NCBI GenBank assembly: GCA_944387845.1
Contig: CALXGH010000049.1
Location: forward strand, 1 to 36,881
Length of the DNA stretch: 36,881 nt
Direction: 5' to 3'
From: an uncultured Oscillospiraceae bacterium
Lineage (GTDB): Bacteria; Bacillota; Clostridia; Oscillospirales; Oscillospiraceae
Positions 7,795 through 14,898 of this stretch are shown piece after piece. A program made the position numbers and the translations under genes. Within the stretch, counting starts at the first letter, position 1, and each line of letters starts with the position of its first letter. The notes under the pieces were generated by a model. The model worked only from the letters and a program-made list of their open reading frames with translations. It made no database searches and had not been told where the DNA came from.

Positions 7795-8193
7795 TTATAA
7801 ACCTAACTGCTCGTTGGCACTGATTATGCCTTCAACGGCACTCTCCATGATCTCTTCGCCGACCTCTTTAGCAGTTCTGCCTGCATTGAGCTGTGTAGCG
7901 GCTTCGAGAACCATTGTCAGGTTCATGCCCGTAACGTGATAAAGCTTTGTGTCGCGCATCATAGAAACGACTGTGTTAAACGGGCTGCCGAAGAACATAT
8001 CGGTGAGAACCAGTATTTCTTCGCCTTCAGGGAATGTATTAACAACTTCCCTGATTTCAGCTTCCAGCATAGCCATATCTTCATCAGGACGCATGCCAAA
8101 AGTGTAGATATCCTCCTGTGGACCTGCGATCATTTCTGCCGCAGACTTTATACCTTTAGCAAAGTCTGAGTGGGACGCTAAAATCAACTTCAT
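7795..8193 (-). CDS. PTS system mannose/fructose-family EIIA component
   Basis: First gene of the locus, 132 residues. It takes phosphate from HPr (encoded at 16665-16940) on a histidine near the N terminus, His8 in LILASHSDFAKG, and passes it to EIIB. The family loop appears as LTDMFFGSPFNT. AGGAGG lies 11 bases ahead of the ATG, a slightly long spacing. EIIA and EIIB are separate genes here, not one chain as in E. coli ManX. Confidence 0.92.
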   Translation of the reverse strand: MKLILASHSDFAKGIKSAAEMIAGPQEDIYTFGMRPDEDMAMLEAEIREVVNTFPEGEEILVLTDMFFGSPFNTVVSMMRDTKLYHVTGMNLTMVLEAATQLNAGRTAKEVGEEIMESAVEGIISANEQLGL

Positions 8194-8223
8194 CTAAATG
8201 TGTACCTCCTTTCTATTATTGAT

Positions 8224-8453
8224 ATTGACCTCTTCCGGTCAATGTCCTGCACCCAAAATTAGTCAATATAAATAATTTTGTCGGCACTTTCGAATAATTT
8301 CTTATTCAAATTTTATTCATATTTTATCATGCAATGCCTCATTTGTAAACCTTTTTTCATGTCGTAAATTCACCAAAAAAACATAGCGTTTTATGAGCTT
8401 ATTGACAAGAGCATACGCCATATTTTGTGAATCTGCTAACCGCTTTTGTCAAT
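8224..8453. promoter_or_regulatory. Upstream region of the PTS locus with repeated GTCAAT/ATTGAC half-sites
   Basis: This covers most of the 350-base gap between the EIIA gene and the DUF1540 gene; no gene is seen in it. Two inverted pairs stand out: ATTGACC TCTTCC GGTCAAT (8224-8243), and ATTGACAA (8401-8408) with TTGTCAAT (8446-8453). A single GTCAAT lies at 8262-8267. The first pair is inside the predicted 5' leader and could be an operator or an RNA hairpin; the second lies upstream of the promoter. They may bind a local regulator, but no regulator gene adjoins the locus. Confidence 0.45.
8321..8349 (-). promoter_or_regulatory. Predicted sigma-A promoter of the PTS-aldolase-dehydrogenase operon
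   Basis: On the minus strand TTTACA (8349-8344) is followed after exactly 17 bases by TAAAAT (8326-8321). It lies about 130 bases ahead of the EIIA start, leaving a leader that contains the 8224-8243 inverted repeat. No sigma-54 -24/-12 element was seen. Confidence 0.55.
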
Positions 8454-8498
8454 ATATAAAAAATCACACCTGTGTATTAGTCAAAATACAAAATAAAT

Positions 8499-8529
8499 AT
8501 ATGCGGGCGCACTCTCTACGCCCGCATAT
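8499..8529 (-). terminator. Terminator of the DUF1540 gene
   Basis: ATATGCGGGCG and CGCCCGCATAT form a perfect 11-base stem with a nine-base loop. On the minus strand it is followed by the T-rich stretch ATTTATTTTGTATTTT. Confidence 0.85.
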
Positions 8530-8543
8530 TCAGCGTTCTTTTG

Positions 8544-8873
8544 TTACTTCATCTGAAAAGAGCCGCATTCTGCTCCATTACTGCCATTTCTAATGCTAAT
8601 CTTCTCCGCATTGCACATATTTAGCGCGTTATATTTGCACTCTGTGGCATCGCAGGAGATGTTAAGAGCCTCATTCGGCTTTTTGTACACTCCGTCAAAT
8701 ACACTGTTTGTTGCGGCGCCAGCTCTGTCAGAACTTGTATACGAGCCGCAGGAAGCGTGTGAAAAGCTTACAGCACTTTTTCCGCCCACATAAATGTTCG
8801 GTCTGCAGCACTTCTCACCTTTATTATTGGCACATGAGTTTACTGTACAATTTAAATAGGTTAAATATGACAT
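8544..8873 (-). CDS. DUF1540 domain protein with two cysteine clusters
   Basis: A soluble 109-residue protein with two copies of the DUF1540 pattern. The first copy uses Cys9, Cys14, Cys22/23 and Cys42; the second uses Cys74, Cys79, Cys87 and Cys103, each with a CxxxxC...N...C...I.I layout. The spacing suggests metal binding, and these proteins are common in spore-forming Clostridia, but no function is established to my knowledge. AAAGGG lies about ten bases before the ATG, and a strong terminator follows, so it is a single-gene unit. Confidence 0.85.
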   Translation of the reverse strand: MSYLTYLNCTVNSCANNKGEKCCRPNIYVGGKSAVSFSHASCGSYTSSDRAGAATNSVFDGVYKKPNEALNISCDATECKYNALNMCNAEKISIRNGSNGAECGSFQMK

Positions 8874-8973
8874 TTTACTATCGCCCTTTCTTTATTTTGT
8901 ACAGTTAGTATTTGCGGTGCCGGCGGATTTATTCCAGCATGGCCAAATCGAGTGCTAATTTTTTTTTACTTTA

Positions 8974-9441
8974 TCACCTGTTTAGCATCCATACGCCCAC
9001 ATTCAGATATCCGGCAAATATGAGCCACAGAAGATAAGGCACAAGAAGCCACGCAGCCGTCTTATTGACCTTTCTGAAGTTCAAAATGGTAATTATAACA
9101 AGGAATACTATCAGCAGAAGCAATATGAATGCCATGACGTACGCTTTTCCACCAAAAAACAGAAAGCTCCACAGGTAGTTAAAAATAAGCTGAAGCCAAT
9201 AGGGGAAAAGATTATCCCTGCCTCCCTCGCTTGTATAGACCATGGCGGCGGATATGCCCATCATGGTATAAAGTATAGTCCACGCTATTGGAAAAACCAT
9301 TGCAGGTGGTGTAAGTGCCGGCTTATTCACATATAAGCTGAACTCTTTAGTACCCTCTGAATTTAAAAAACCCACAAGGGCACCGCCTGCCACGGCTATA
9401 AAAATAAAAAGAGCATAAATTTTCCAGTTTGATTTTTTCAT
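8974..9441 (-). CDS. tspO: TspO/MBR-family membrane protein
   Basis: A five-helix membrane protein of 155 residues. Family marks include KPALTPPAMVFPIAWTILY, MMGISAAMVY, the NYLWSFLFF segment, and PYLLWLIFAGYLN near the C terminus. TspO proteins bind tetrapyrroles and are linked to stress responses and porphyrin handling; the physiological role in Clostridia is unclear. The ATG at 9441 is preferred because GGTGAT lies just upstream; earlier in-frame GTG and ATG codons overlap that site. No operon partner is obvious. Confidence 0.9.
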   Translation of the reverse strand: MKKSNWKIYALFIFIAVAGGALVGFLNSEGTKEFSLYVNKPALTPPAMVFPIAWTILYTMMGISAAMVYTSEGGRDNLFPYWLQLIFNYLWSFLFFGGKAYVMAFILLLLIVFLVIITILNFRKVNKTAAWLLVPYLLWLIFAGYLNVGVWMLNR

Positions 9442-9514
9442 AAACATCACCGGTAAATATTATGCTCAATTTTTTATTTAATACAAAAAATTTTCAAAAT
9501 CTTTTTGTCTCTTT

Positions 9515-10633
9515 TTACATATACAGATCATACCCAAATGTTACGCCGTTTTCATCACGGGATACAATATACAAATCCCTGGACTCAAGAAATCTGATTT
9601 CGTCTTCCGTGAGTCCCTTTGTTTTCCAGCGCAGTTCCACCCTGTTTATTGTCCTGTAATACTGTATCACATGACCAAATGGATGCATTGCCGAGCGTGG
9701 GTTTCTGTACGCTTCATCAATATAATAAAACTCTATCCAGCCATAGCCGTGCTCGGCATCTTTTCTTGTGTCAAGCTCCACAACCCCTACGGGTCTGTCT
9801 CCGTCCTTGCAAACAAGTATGTTTTCCCTGTTTGCAAGAGACTTCTTTTTGATATTTTCTAATGCTGCCTTTTCGTCAACATCTCCCAAAGCTGCTTTTT
9901 TGCATGATATATAAAAATCTGCGTATTTATCAATATCCATGCTCTCACAGTATACATTAACCGCGGCGCCAGAGCCTTTGGACTGGGCCGGATTATATAA
10001 AGGTTCTCCGAATTTATCCAGTTTCCCCTCAAGGTGCGAACAGTCTCTCACATATTCCGCCGATATTTCGCCGTTTTCCACATTTAAAAGGGATACCGCC
10101 GTATTGCCGCCGAACCCAAGTTCCGCCACCTTGTCATCAGGCACGTCAAGCACCTTGCACAAAAGCGCCCTTATGGCGTGGCCGTGGCTTACTATCATTA
10201 TCGTCTGTCCATCATGTTCCGATGCCAGGTCCATAACAGCGCCAGTCATTCTCGCTTTCAGGTCCTCGAATGGTTCAGAATATCTTGCACGCCATTTGGG
10301 CGGCATTTTTCTGTATGTAAGCACCTCATCATAATCCAGGTACTCTATATGACCCCAATTGTCGTTGTCCCAATCTCCAAGATTACATTCGCTTATACGA
10401 GGGTATATTTTGACCTCAAGGCCTTTTCCTCGAACCGCCGCCTGAGCTGTCTGAACTGCTCTCACACGGCTGCTGGAGTATACAGCGTCAATATGTATGT
10501 CTTTAAACCTATCTTCCAGTGCGTCAGCCTGCATTTTCCCGCGGCTTGTAAGATGTGTGTCGTAAAATCCACTGAGACGGGCATAAATATTGCCTTCAGT
10601 TTCGCCATGTCGGATAACGTATATTTTTGTCAT
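9515..10633 (-). CDS. Histidine phosphatase fused to a GNAT-like C-terminal domain
   Basis: 372 residues in two parts. Residues 1-200 are a phosphoglycerate-mutase-like histidine phosphatase, with catalytic motif RHGE (His9), SSR (Arg56), the acidic residue in SECNLGDWD (Glu82) and the second histidine in SHGHAIR (His150). Residues about 225-372 resemble an acetyltransferase-type (GNAT) fold: NILVCKDGDRPVGVVELD followed by GWIEFYYIDEAYR and a conserved-looking tail. The typical single-domain phosphatase is near 200 residues, so the extra half is real and in frame. The start follows AGGAGG eight bases upstream. The substrate of neither part is known. Confidence 0.8.
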   Translation of the reverse strand: MTKIYVIRHGETEGNIYARLSGFYDTHLTSRGKMQADALEDRFKDIHIDAVYSSSRVRAVQTAQAAVRGKGLEVKIYPRISECNLGDWDNDNWGHIEYLDYDEVLTYRKMPPKWRARYSEPFEDLKARMTGAVMDLASEHDGQTIMIVSHGHAIRALLCKVLDVPDDKVAELGFGGNTAVSLLNVENGEISAEYVRDCSHLEGKLDKFGEPLYNPAQSKGSGAAVNVYCESMDIDKYADFYISCKKAALGDVDEKAALENIKKKSLANRENILVCKDGDRPVGVVELDTRKDAEHGYGWIEFYYIDEAYRNPRSAMHPFGHVIQYYRTINRVELRWKTKGLTEDEIRFLESRDLYIVSRDENGVTFGYDLYM

Positions 10634-10745
10634 AACTATCCTCCTGCTGAGTATTATATGTATATTCTACACAGGCACATACAAAATAACAACATCAAAA
10701 ATCATTTTAACCCACAAAACCTGCTGATTTAACAAAATATCATGA

Positions 10746-10774
10746 TTGACAATACTTTCCGTTTATGCTATTAT
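10746..10774 (+). promoter_or_regulatory. Promoter of the serine tRNA pair
   Basis: TTGACA at 10746-10751, a 17-base spacer and TATTAT at 10769-10774, close to the consensus and 24 bases before the first tRNA. Confidence 0.85.
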
Positions 10775-10797
10775 CTTTAGTGCTGAAAATCCGGTAT

Positions 10798-10887
10798 GGA
10801 GAGATGTCCGAGCGGTTTAAGGAGCTGGTCTTGAAAACCAGTGATACGTTATGCGTACCGTGGGTTCGAATCCCACTCTCTCCGCCA
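10798..10887 (+). tRNA. tRNA-Ser (anticodon TGA)
   Basis: Acceptor strands GGAGAGA and TCTCTCC pair. The anticodon arm is CTGGT-CTTGAAA-ACCAG with anticodon TGA. A long variable arm follows, as expected for serine, then the T-arm GTGGGTTCGAATCCCAC. The 3' CCA is encoded at 10885-10887. Confidence 0.97.
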
Positions 10888-10918
10888 ACACATCTCAATA
10901 ATTTAAATTCGGTTTTAT

Positions 10919-11010
10919 GGAGAAATACCCAAGAGGCCGAAGGGGCTCCCCTGCTAAGGGAGTAGGGCGTTTATAGCGTCGCGAGGGTTCAAATCCCTCT
11001 TTCTCCGCCA
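10919..11010 (+). tRNA. tRNA-Ser (anticodon GCT)
   Basis: Acceptor strands GGAGAAA and TTTCTCC pair. The anticodon arm is CTCCC-CTGCTAA-GGGAG with anticodon GCT. A long class II variable arm is present, and the T-arm GAGGGTTCAAATCCCTC is intact. CCA is encoded. It lies 31 bases after the TGA tRNA and is probably in the same transcript. Confidence 0.97.
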
Positions 11011-11014
11011 GACT

Positions 11015-11043
11015 GAGTCCGAACGTAATTTGCGTTCGGACTC
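11015..11043 (+). terminator. Terminator of the tRNA-Ser operon
   Basis: GAGTCCGAACG and CGTTCGGACTC form an 11-base stem with a seven-base loop, starting five bases after the second tRNA and followed by TTCTCTTTTA. Confidence 0.85.
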
Positions 11044-11094
11044 TTCTCTTTTAGTCAAAAACGCGGCGCAAAACCCAGTTTCAGGCGCGTGTTT

Positions 11095-11132
11095 AAAAAG
11101 CTCTGAAGTTATTTCTACTTCAGAACTTTTTT
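11095..11132. terminator. Second hairpin with flanking A and T runs
   Basis: AAAAAG-C-TCTGAAGT and ACTTCAGA-A-CTTTTT pair with one mismatch around a seven-base loop. It has a T-run on both strands and so could stop transcription from either side. Confidence 0.6.
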
Positions 11133-11157
11133 GTTCCAGGCCCCTAATCTGCAAAAC

Positions 11158-11206
11158 AAAAAGACGGAGCGCCAGTGAAAGGCTTAACTGGCGCTCCGTC
11201 TTTTTT
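11158..11206. terminator. Bidirectional terminator between the tRNA and feo operons
   Basis: A perfect 19-base stem (11158-11176 with 11187-11205) including GACGGAGCGCCAGT, a ten-base loop, and A/T runs at both ends. It closes the feo operon on the minus strand and backs up the tRNA terminator on the plus strand. Confidence 0.88.
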
Positions 11207-11246
11207 GACTATTATGGAGGTTTAACAAACTTATTAAAAAGAAACT

Positions 11247-11429
11247 CTATTTACCGTTATGCCCGCTATGGCATGCGCCTTTCATGGCGCAGCCTGAGCA
11301 GTTGCAGCCGCAGGAGGATTTGCCCTGCTTTTTTTCTTTTACCATATAATATATTACGCCGCCCACAACAAAAAGCAGTATGGCGCTTACGGCAATATTG
11401 CCTAAATTATTGACTATAAACTGAAGCAT
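11247..11429 (-). CDS. FeoB-associated Cys-rich membrane protein
   Basis: A 60-residue protein: one transmembrane helix (about residues 8-29) then a short tail with the cluster SSCGCNCSGCAMKGACHSGH. Small proteins of this layout regularly follow feoB in Clostridia and may help ferrous iron transfer, though the mechanism is not established. The ATG at 11429 is seven bases after AGGAGG; the GTG at 11435 is only one base from it and therefore unlikely. It lies 16 bases after feoB. Confidence 0.92.
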   Translation of the reverse strand: MLQFIVNNLGNIAVSAILLFVVGGVIYYMVKEKKQGKSSCGCNCSGCAMKGACHSGHNGK

Positions 11430-11445
11430 TTTCACGCCTCCTAAA

Positions 11446-13602
11446 TTAGTTTACCTTTACCGCAGATTCAAGTCTTGAGGATGATGGCGACTGCTTATAC
11501 GGTCTTATGAGCATGTATACAAGAAATACCAGGACTATAAACGCCGCGCATGTTCCAATTACACTGCCATTTCCCATAATGAGTGAGCCGAACTGGTATA
11601 CCATAAGGGAAATACCGTAAGCGAACAGGCACATGTAGCCTATGGCGAAAACTGTCCATTTGCCGTTATTCATCTCTCTTTTGATTGCGCCCATGGCGGC
11701 AAAACACGGAGCGCAGAGAAGGTTGAATATCATAAAACTGTAAGCTGAGAGCATTGTGAAGTTTGTTGCGATAGCCGCAAGCAGGGACGGATCGTCTTCA
11801 GCAAGGCCTTCACCCAGTTTGAAGAGCACACCGAATGTGGAAACGACGTTTTCCTTCGCAACAAGTCCTGTAAATGTAGCCACTGCAGACTGCCAGTCGC
11901 CAAAGCCGAGAGGAGCGAAGATAAACGCTATTCCTCTTCCTATGGAAGCCAGCAGAGATGCCTCATTGCTCTCTACCATAACAAATGATCCGTTTACAAA
12001 GCCGAAGCCCTGGAGGAACCATATTACTATCGTGGATAAGAGAATTATTGTTCCTGCCTTTTTAATAAAGGACCAGCCTCTCTCCCAAGTGCCACGAAGC
12101 ACGTTTGAAACAGTTGGTATGTGGTAAGCCGGAAGCTCCATAACAAACGGAGCGGGATCTCCTGCGAACAGTTTTGTCTTTTTAAGCATAATTCCGGAAA
12201 TGATGATGGCACCAACGCCGATGAAATAGCTGGACACCGCCACAAGTCCACTGCCGCCGAAAAGGGCACCGGCAAAAAGTCCGATGATTGGCATTTTCGC
12301 ACCGCAGGGCACAAAGCATGTAGTCATGATGGTCATTCTACGGTCTCTCTCGTTTTCGATGGTACGGGAGGCCATAACACCCGGCACACCGCAGCCGGAA
12401 CCTACAAGCATAGGTATAAAGGACTTACCGGAAAGACCGAACTTTCTGAAAATACGGTCCATAATGAAAGCAACTCTGGCCATGTATCCTACATCTTCCA
12501 GGACGCAGAGCATCAAAAACAGCACAAGCATCTGGGGAACAAAGCCAAGGACTGCTCCCACGCCGCCTATGATACCGTCAACTATAAGGCTCATAAGCCA
12601 GTCAGAACATCCGATGGATACAAGAAAGCCCTCTACCGCCGGAGGTATTATCTCACCGAACAGTACATCATTTGTCCAGTCCGTGACCCACGCACCCACG
12701 GTGCCAATAGCGATATAGTATACGCAGAACATAACTACAGCGAATATAGGCAGCGCAAGGATCCTGTTTGTTACGATTTTGTCTATTTTATCTGAAGTAG
12801 AAAGGTTTCCTCTGTCTTTTTTCCTGTAACAACTTTTTATTACTTTAGCTATATATATGTATCTCTCATTTGTGATAATGCTCTCGGAGTCATCGTCCAT
12901 CTCATCTTCGCAGGCTTTTATGTCCTCCTCGATGTGAGCCATAATGTCCTTAGGCAGATTGAGCTGAGACAGGACTTTTTCATCCCTCTCAAATATTTTT
13001 ATGGCGTACCATCTCTGCTGGGACTCCGGCATTGAGTGAACAGCAGCCTCCTCAATATGGGCAAGAGCATGCTCAACCGTGCCCGCAAATGTATGCATCG
13101 GCACTGTCTTTGCGTTTTCGGCAGCATCAACTACCGCCTGGCTTACTTCTTTTATACCTATACCCTTAAGAGCCGAGATCTCAACGACTTTGCAGCCCAG
13201 TTCTCTCTCCAACTCCTTTATATTTATACTGTCGCCGTTCTTTTTTACAACGTCGATCATGTTTATAGCCGCTACAACGGGTATTCCTAATTCCGTAAGC
13301 TGAGTTGTGAGATAAAGGTTCCTCTCAAGATTTGTGCCGTCAATAATATTGAGTATAGCGTCCGGTCTTTCTCCTAAAAGAAAATTCCTCGCCACAACCT
13401 CTTCAAGAGTATACGGCGATAGTGAATAAATACCGGGAAGGTCGACGATCGTAACATCGCTGTGTTTTTTCAGTTTACCTTCCTTCTTCTCCACAGTAAC
13501 CCCCGGCCAGTTTCCCACAAACTGATTTGAGCCGGTAAGGGCGTTGAAAAGTGTTGTCTTGCCACAGTTCGGGTTTCCAGCAAGAGCAATTTTGATAGCC
13601 AT
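11446..13602 (-). CDS. feoB: Ferrous iron transporter FeoB
   Basis: Inner-membrane Fe(II) uptake protein, 718 residues. The N-terminal G domain has GNPNCGKTT (G1, residues 9-17), FVGNWPGVTVE (G2 region), DLPG (G3), NMID (G4) and SALKG (G5). A helical linker follows, then the transmembrane part with the paired gate regions typical of FeoB (LVGSGCGVPGVMASR, and LLCAPCFAAMGAIKRE near the end). Length is within the usual range for Firmicutes. The ATG follows GAGAGGAATC. It is third in an operon with two FeoA proteins. An inverted repeat that looks like a metal-regulator box lies in its upstream gap. Confidence 0.97.
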   Translation of the reverse strand: MAIKIALAGNPNCGKTTLFNALTGSNQFVGNWPGVTVEKKEGKLKKHSDVTIVDLPGIYSLSPYTLEEVVARNFLLGERPDAILNIIDGTNLERNLYLTTQLTELGIPVVAAINMIDVVKKNGDSINIKELERELGCKVVEISALKGIGIKEVSQAVVDAAENAKTVPMHTFAGTVEHALAHIEEAAVHSMPESQQRWYAIKIFERDEKVLSQLNLPKDIMAHIEEDIKACEDEMDDDSESIITNERYIYIAKVIKSCYRKKDRGNLSTSDKIDKIVTNRILALPIFAVVMFCVYYIAIGTVGAWVTDWTNDVLFGEIIPPAVEGFLVSIGCSDWLMSLIVDGIIGGVGAVLGFVPQMLVLFLMLCVLEDVGYMARVAFIMDRIFRKFGLSGKSFIPMLVGSGCGVPGVMASRTIENERDRRMTIMTTCFVPCGAKMPIIGLFAGALFGGSGLVAVSSYFIGVGAIIISGIMLKKTKLFAGDPAPFVMELPAYHIPTVSNVLRGTWERGWSFIKKAGTIILLSTIVIWFLQGFGFVNGSFVMVESNEASLLASIGRGIAFIFAPLGFGDWQSAVATFTGLVAKENVVSTFGVLFKLGEGLAEDDPSLLAAIATNFTMLSAYSFMIFNLLCAPCFAAMGAIKREMNNGKWTVFAIGYMCLFAYGISLMVYQFGSLIMGNGSVIGTCAAFIVLVFLVYMLIRPYKQSPSSSRLESAVKVN

Positions 13603-13621
13603 TTTGATTCCTCTCTTTCGT

Positions 13622-13639
13622 GGTTAGCCCTCGCTAACC
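13622..13639. promoter_or_regulatory. DtxR-type palindromic box between feoA and feoB
   Basis: GGTTAGC-CCTC-GCTAACC is a perfect 7-base inverted repeat, nearly identical to the box at 14224-14241. Its core resembles sites bound by iron-dependent DtxR/IdeR regulators. Confidence 0.7.
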
Positions 13640-13649
13640 ATTTGCTATG

Positions 13650-13668
13650 AAAAGGGCCATGCCCTTTT
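13650..13668 (-). other. Small hairpin between feoA and feoB
   Basis: AAAAGGGC and GCCCTTTT pair around a three-base loop, nine bases after the feoA stop. It ends in a TTTT, so it could be a weak terminator that lowers feoB expression relative to feoA. Confidence 0.5.
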
Positions 13669-13676
13669 ATTTACTG

Positions 13677-13898
13677 TTACTCTACCTCAATTTCGCCAGC
13701 GTCAGCTTTCCTGAGAGAAAGCTCATAGCCCCGGACGGTTACCTCTATAGGGTCCCCCAAAGGCGCCACTTTTCTGATAAATACGTCGGTGTTTTTCGTA
13801 ATGCCCATGTCCATTATCCTGCGCTTTACAGCGCCTTCCCCATGGAGCTTTACCACTCTCACTGTCTGGCCGATTTTCGCGTCTTTAAGTGTTTTCAT
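13677..13898 (-). CDS. feoA: FeoA family protein (second copy)
   Basis: 73 residues, one SH3-like FeoA domain. It shows the pattern A..G....V......G....R...MGI..G..V.......GDP..V...G....L, seen here as KIGQTVRVVKLHGEGAVKRR, MDMGITKNTDV and GDPIEVTVRGYELSLRK. FeoA is a small cytoplasmic partner that supports FeoB. The start follows TAGGAG. It lies 56 bases after the first feoA and 74 bases before feoB. Confidence 0.93.
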   Translation of the reverse strand: MKTLKDAKIGQTVRVVKLHGEGAVKRRIMDMGITKNTDVFIRKVAPLGDPIEVTVRGYELSLRKADAGEIEVE

Positions 13899-13954
13899 AT
13901 TTTTCTCCTACCCTGTTTTAATTTATGATCTGTAAAAGCATGAAACAAATTATC

Positions 13955-14164
13955 TTAAATTATTATCTTCTGGGCCATCTCCTTGCTTATAGCAATTCTT
14001 GACTCTTTTACTTTAACGATTATATCGCCGGCCATCTCCGCTATCACGGTAACAGTTCCACCAACAGTAAAGCCCAGATTGGCAAGATGCTGCTTGACTT
14101 CCTGCTTACCGCCGATTTTTTTGATGATATTCTCTTCTCCGGCATTTGCGAATATAAGCGACAT
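13955..14164 (-). CDS. feoA: FeoA family protein (first copy)
   Basis: 69 residues and the first gene of the feo operon. It has the FeoA core (KQHLANLGFTVGGTVTVIAE, then GDIIVKVKESRIAISKEMA) but is more divergent than the second copy. Two FeoA proteins ahead of one FeoB is common in Firmicutes. The ATG follows AAAAGGAG. Its promoter region carries two candidate metal-regulator boxes. Confidence 0.9.
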   Translation of the reverse strand: MSLIFANAGEENIIKKIGGKQEVKQHLANLGFTVGGTVTVIAEMAGDIIVKVKESRIAISKEMAQKIII

Positions 14165-14190
14165 AAAAATTCTCCTTTTAATTTTTCTGC

Positions 14191-14207
14191 GTTAGCCTTT
14201 TCTAACC
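14191..14207. promoter_or_regulatory. Weaker DtxR-type box in the feo leader
   Basis: GTTAG-CCTTTT-CTAAC(C) is an imperfect version of the boxes at 13622 and 14224, lying between the main box and the first feoA. Confidence 0.5.
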
Positions 14208-14223
14208 TATATTCAATATATTT

Positions 14224-14241
14224 GGTTAGCCCTTGCTAACC
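14224..14241. promoter_or_regulatory. DtxR-type operator at the feo promoter
   Basis: GGTTAGC-CCTT-GCTAACC is a perfect inverted repeat placed directly downstream of the predicted feo -10 element, the position expected of an iron-dependent repressor site covering the transcription start. The likely regulator is encoded divergently at 14423. Confidence 0.78.
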
Positions 14242-14247
14242 ATCATT

Positions 14248-14277
14248 AGTATATACTTGAGCAGTTGGTTTTGTCAA
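14248..14277 (-). promoter_or_regulatory. Predicted feo operon promoter
   Basis: On the minus strand TTGACA (14277-14272) is followed by TATATA after 16 bases or TATACT after 18. The operator at 14224-14241 follows immediately. Confidence 0.7.
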
Positions 14278-14351
14278 TGATTTTTTAAAAATTTTTTGTT
14301 TTTTTACCCCTGTCCTATATGTCTTGAAATCCCGCTGAAGTTTTATCAACC

Positions 14352-14380
14352 TTGCTTTTTCATTTTGTTCGTGTTATGCT
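14352..14380 (+). promoter_or_regulatory. Predicted promoter of the DtxR-family gene
   Basis: TTGCTT at 14352-14357, a 17-base spacer and TATGCT at 14375-14380, about 43 bases before the start codon. Confidence 0.5.
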
Positions 14381-14422
14381 ACTTTAAAAGCTAATAAAAT
14401 ATGAGTTTGGGGAGGGCTTCCT

Positions 14423-14794
14423 ATGGTTTTACAGGAATCCGGCGAGATGTATCTGGAGACGATACTGATACTGTCTCAAAAAAATCCAAATGTCCGTTCT
14501 ATTGATATAGTTGATTACATGGGGTATTCCAAACCCAGTGTCAGCCGTGCTGTTAAACTTTTAAAAGAGGGCGGTTTTATAAATGTAAATGCCGACGGGT
14601 ATATTACCCTTACCGACGACGGTAAAAGCGTTGCCAGCAAGATGTATGAGCGTCATGTGTGGGTCTCACAGCTTCTTGTTGGTTTCGGTGTGGATGAAGA
14701 AACTGCAGCCGTGGACGCCTGCAAAATCGAACATGTCATAAGCGACAAGACATTTGAGGCAATTAAAAAATATGTCGAAAGCAGCATAAAATAA
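14423..14794 (+). CDS. DtxR-family iron-dependent transcriptional regulator
   Basis: 123 residues: a winged helix-turn-helix (about 8-65; VDYMGYSKPSVSRAVKLLKEGG is the recognition region) and a metal-binding dimerisation domain, with no C-terminal SH3 domain. The metal site looks iron-type, not manganese-type: Met9 in GEMYLE stands where DtxR has Met10, and DACKIEHV supplies Cys100, Glu103 and His104. His78 in ERHVW matches the second site. Divergent placement next to feo and the palindromic boxes point to repression of feo when iron is sufficient (inference). GGGGAGG precedes the ATG by seven bases. Confidence 0.92.
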   Translation: MVLQESGEMYLETILILSQKNPNVRSIDIVDYMGYSKPSVSRAVKLLKEGGFINVNADGYITLTDDGKSVASKMYERHVWVSQLLVGFGVDEETAAVDACKIEHVISDKTFEAIKKYVESSIK

Positions 14795-14795
14795 G

Positions 14796-14823
14796 AAAAA
14801 GCAGCGGGATATCGCTGCTTTTT
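14796..14823 (+). terminator. Terminator of the DtxR-family gene
   Basis: AAAAAGCAGCG and CGCTGCTTTTT pair across a six-base loop directly after the stop codon. Confidence 0.88.
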
Positions 14824-14853
14824 GCATGTAAATTAGACTATATCCAAAATAAA

Positions 14854-14878
14854 AGCGCCCTGCATGATGCAGGGCGCT
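14854..14878 (-). terminator. Terminator of the ptsH-ptsI operon
   Basis: AGCGCCCTGCA and TGCAGGGCGCT form an 11-base stem with a three-base loop, followed on the minus strand by TTTATTTTGG, about 20 bases after the ptsI stop. Confidence 0.88.
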
Positions 14879-14898
14879 CAACTTATATCCGTACTTTT

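Noticed and set aside
8194..8400. Sigma-54 promoter of the kind used for some mannose-family PTS operons
   Set aside because: I saw no GG-N10-GC element with the right surroundings, and no LevR-type activator gene is in the window. A sigma-A-like promoter is present instead.
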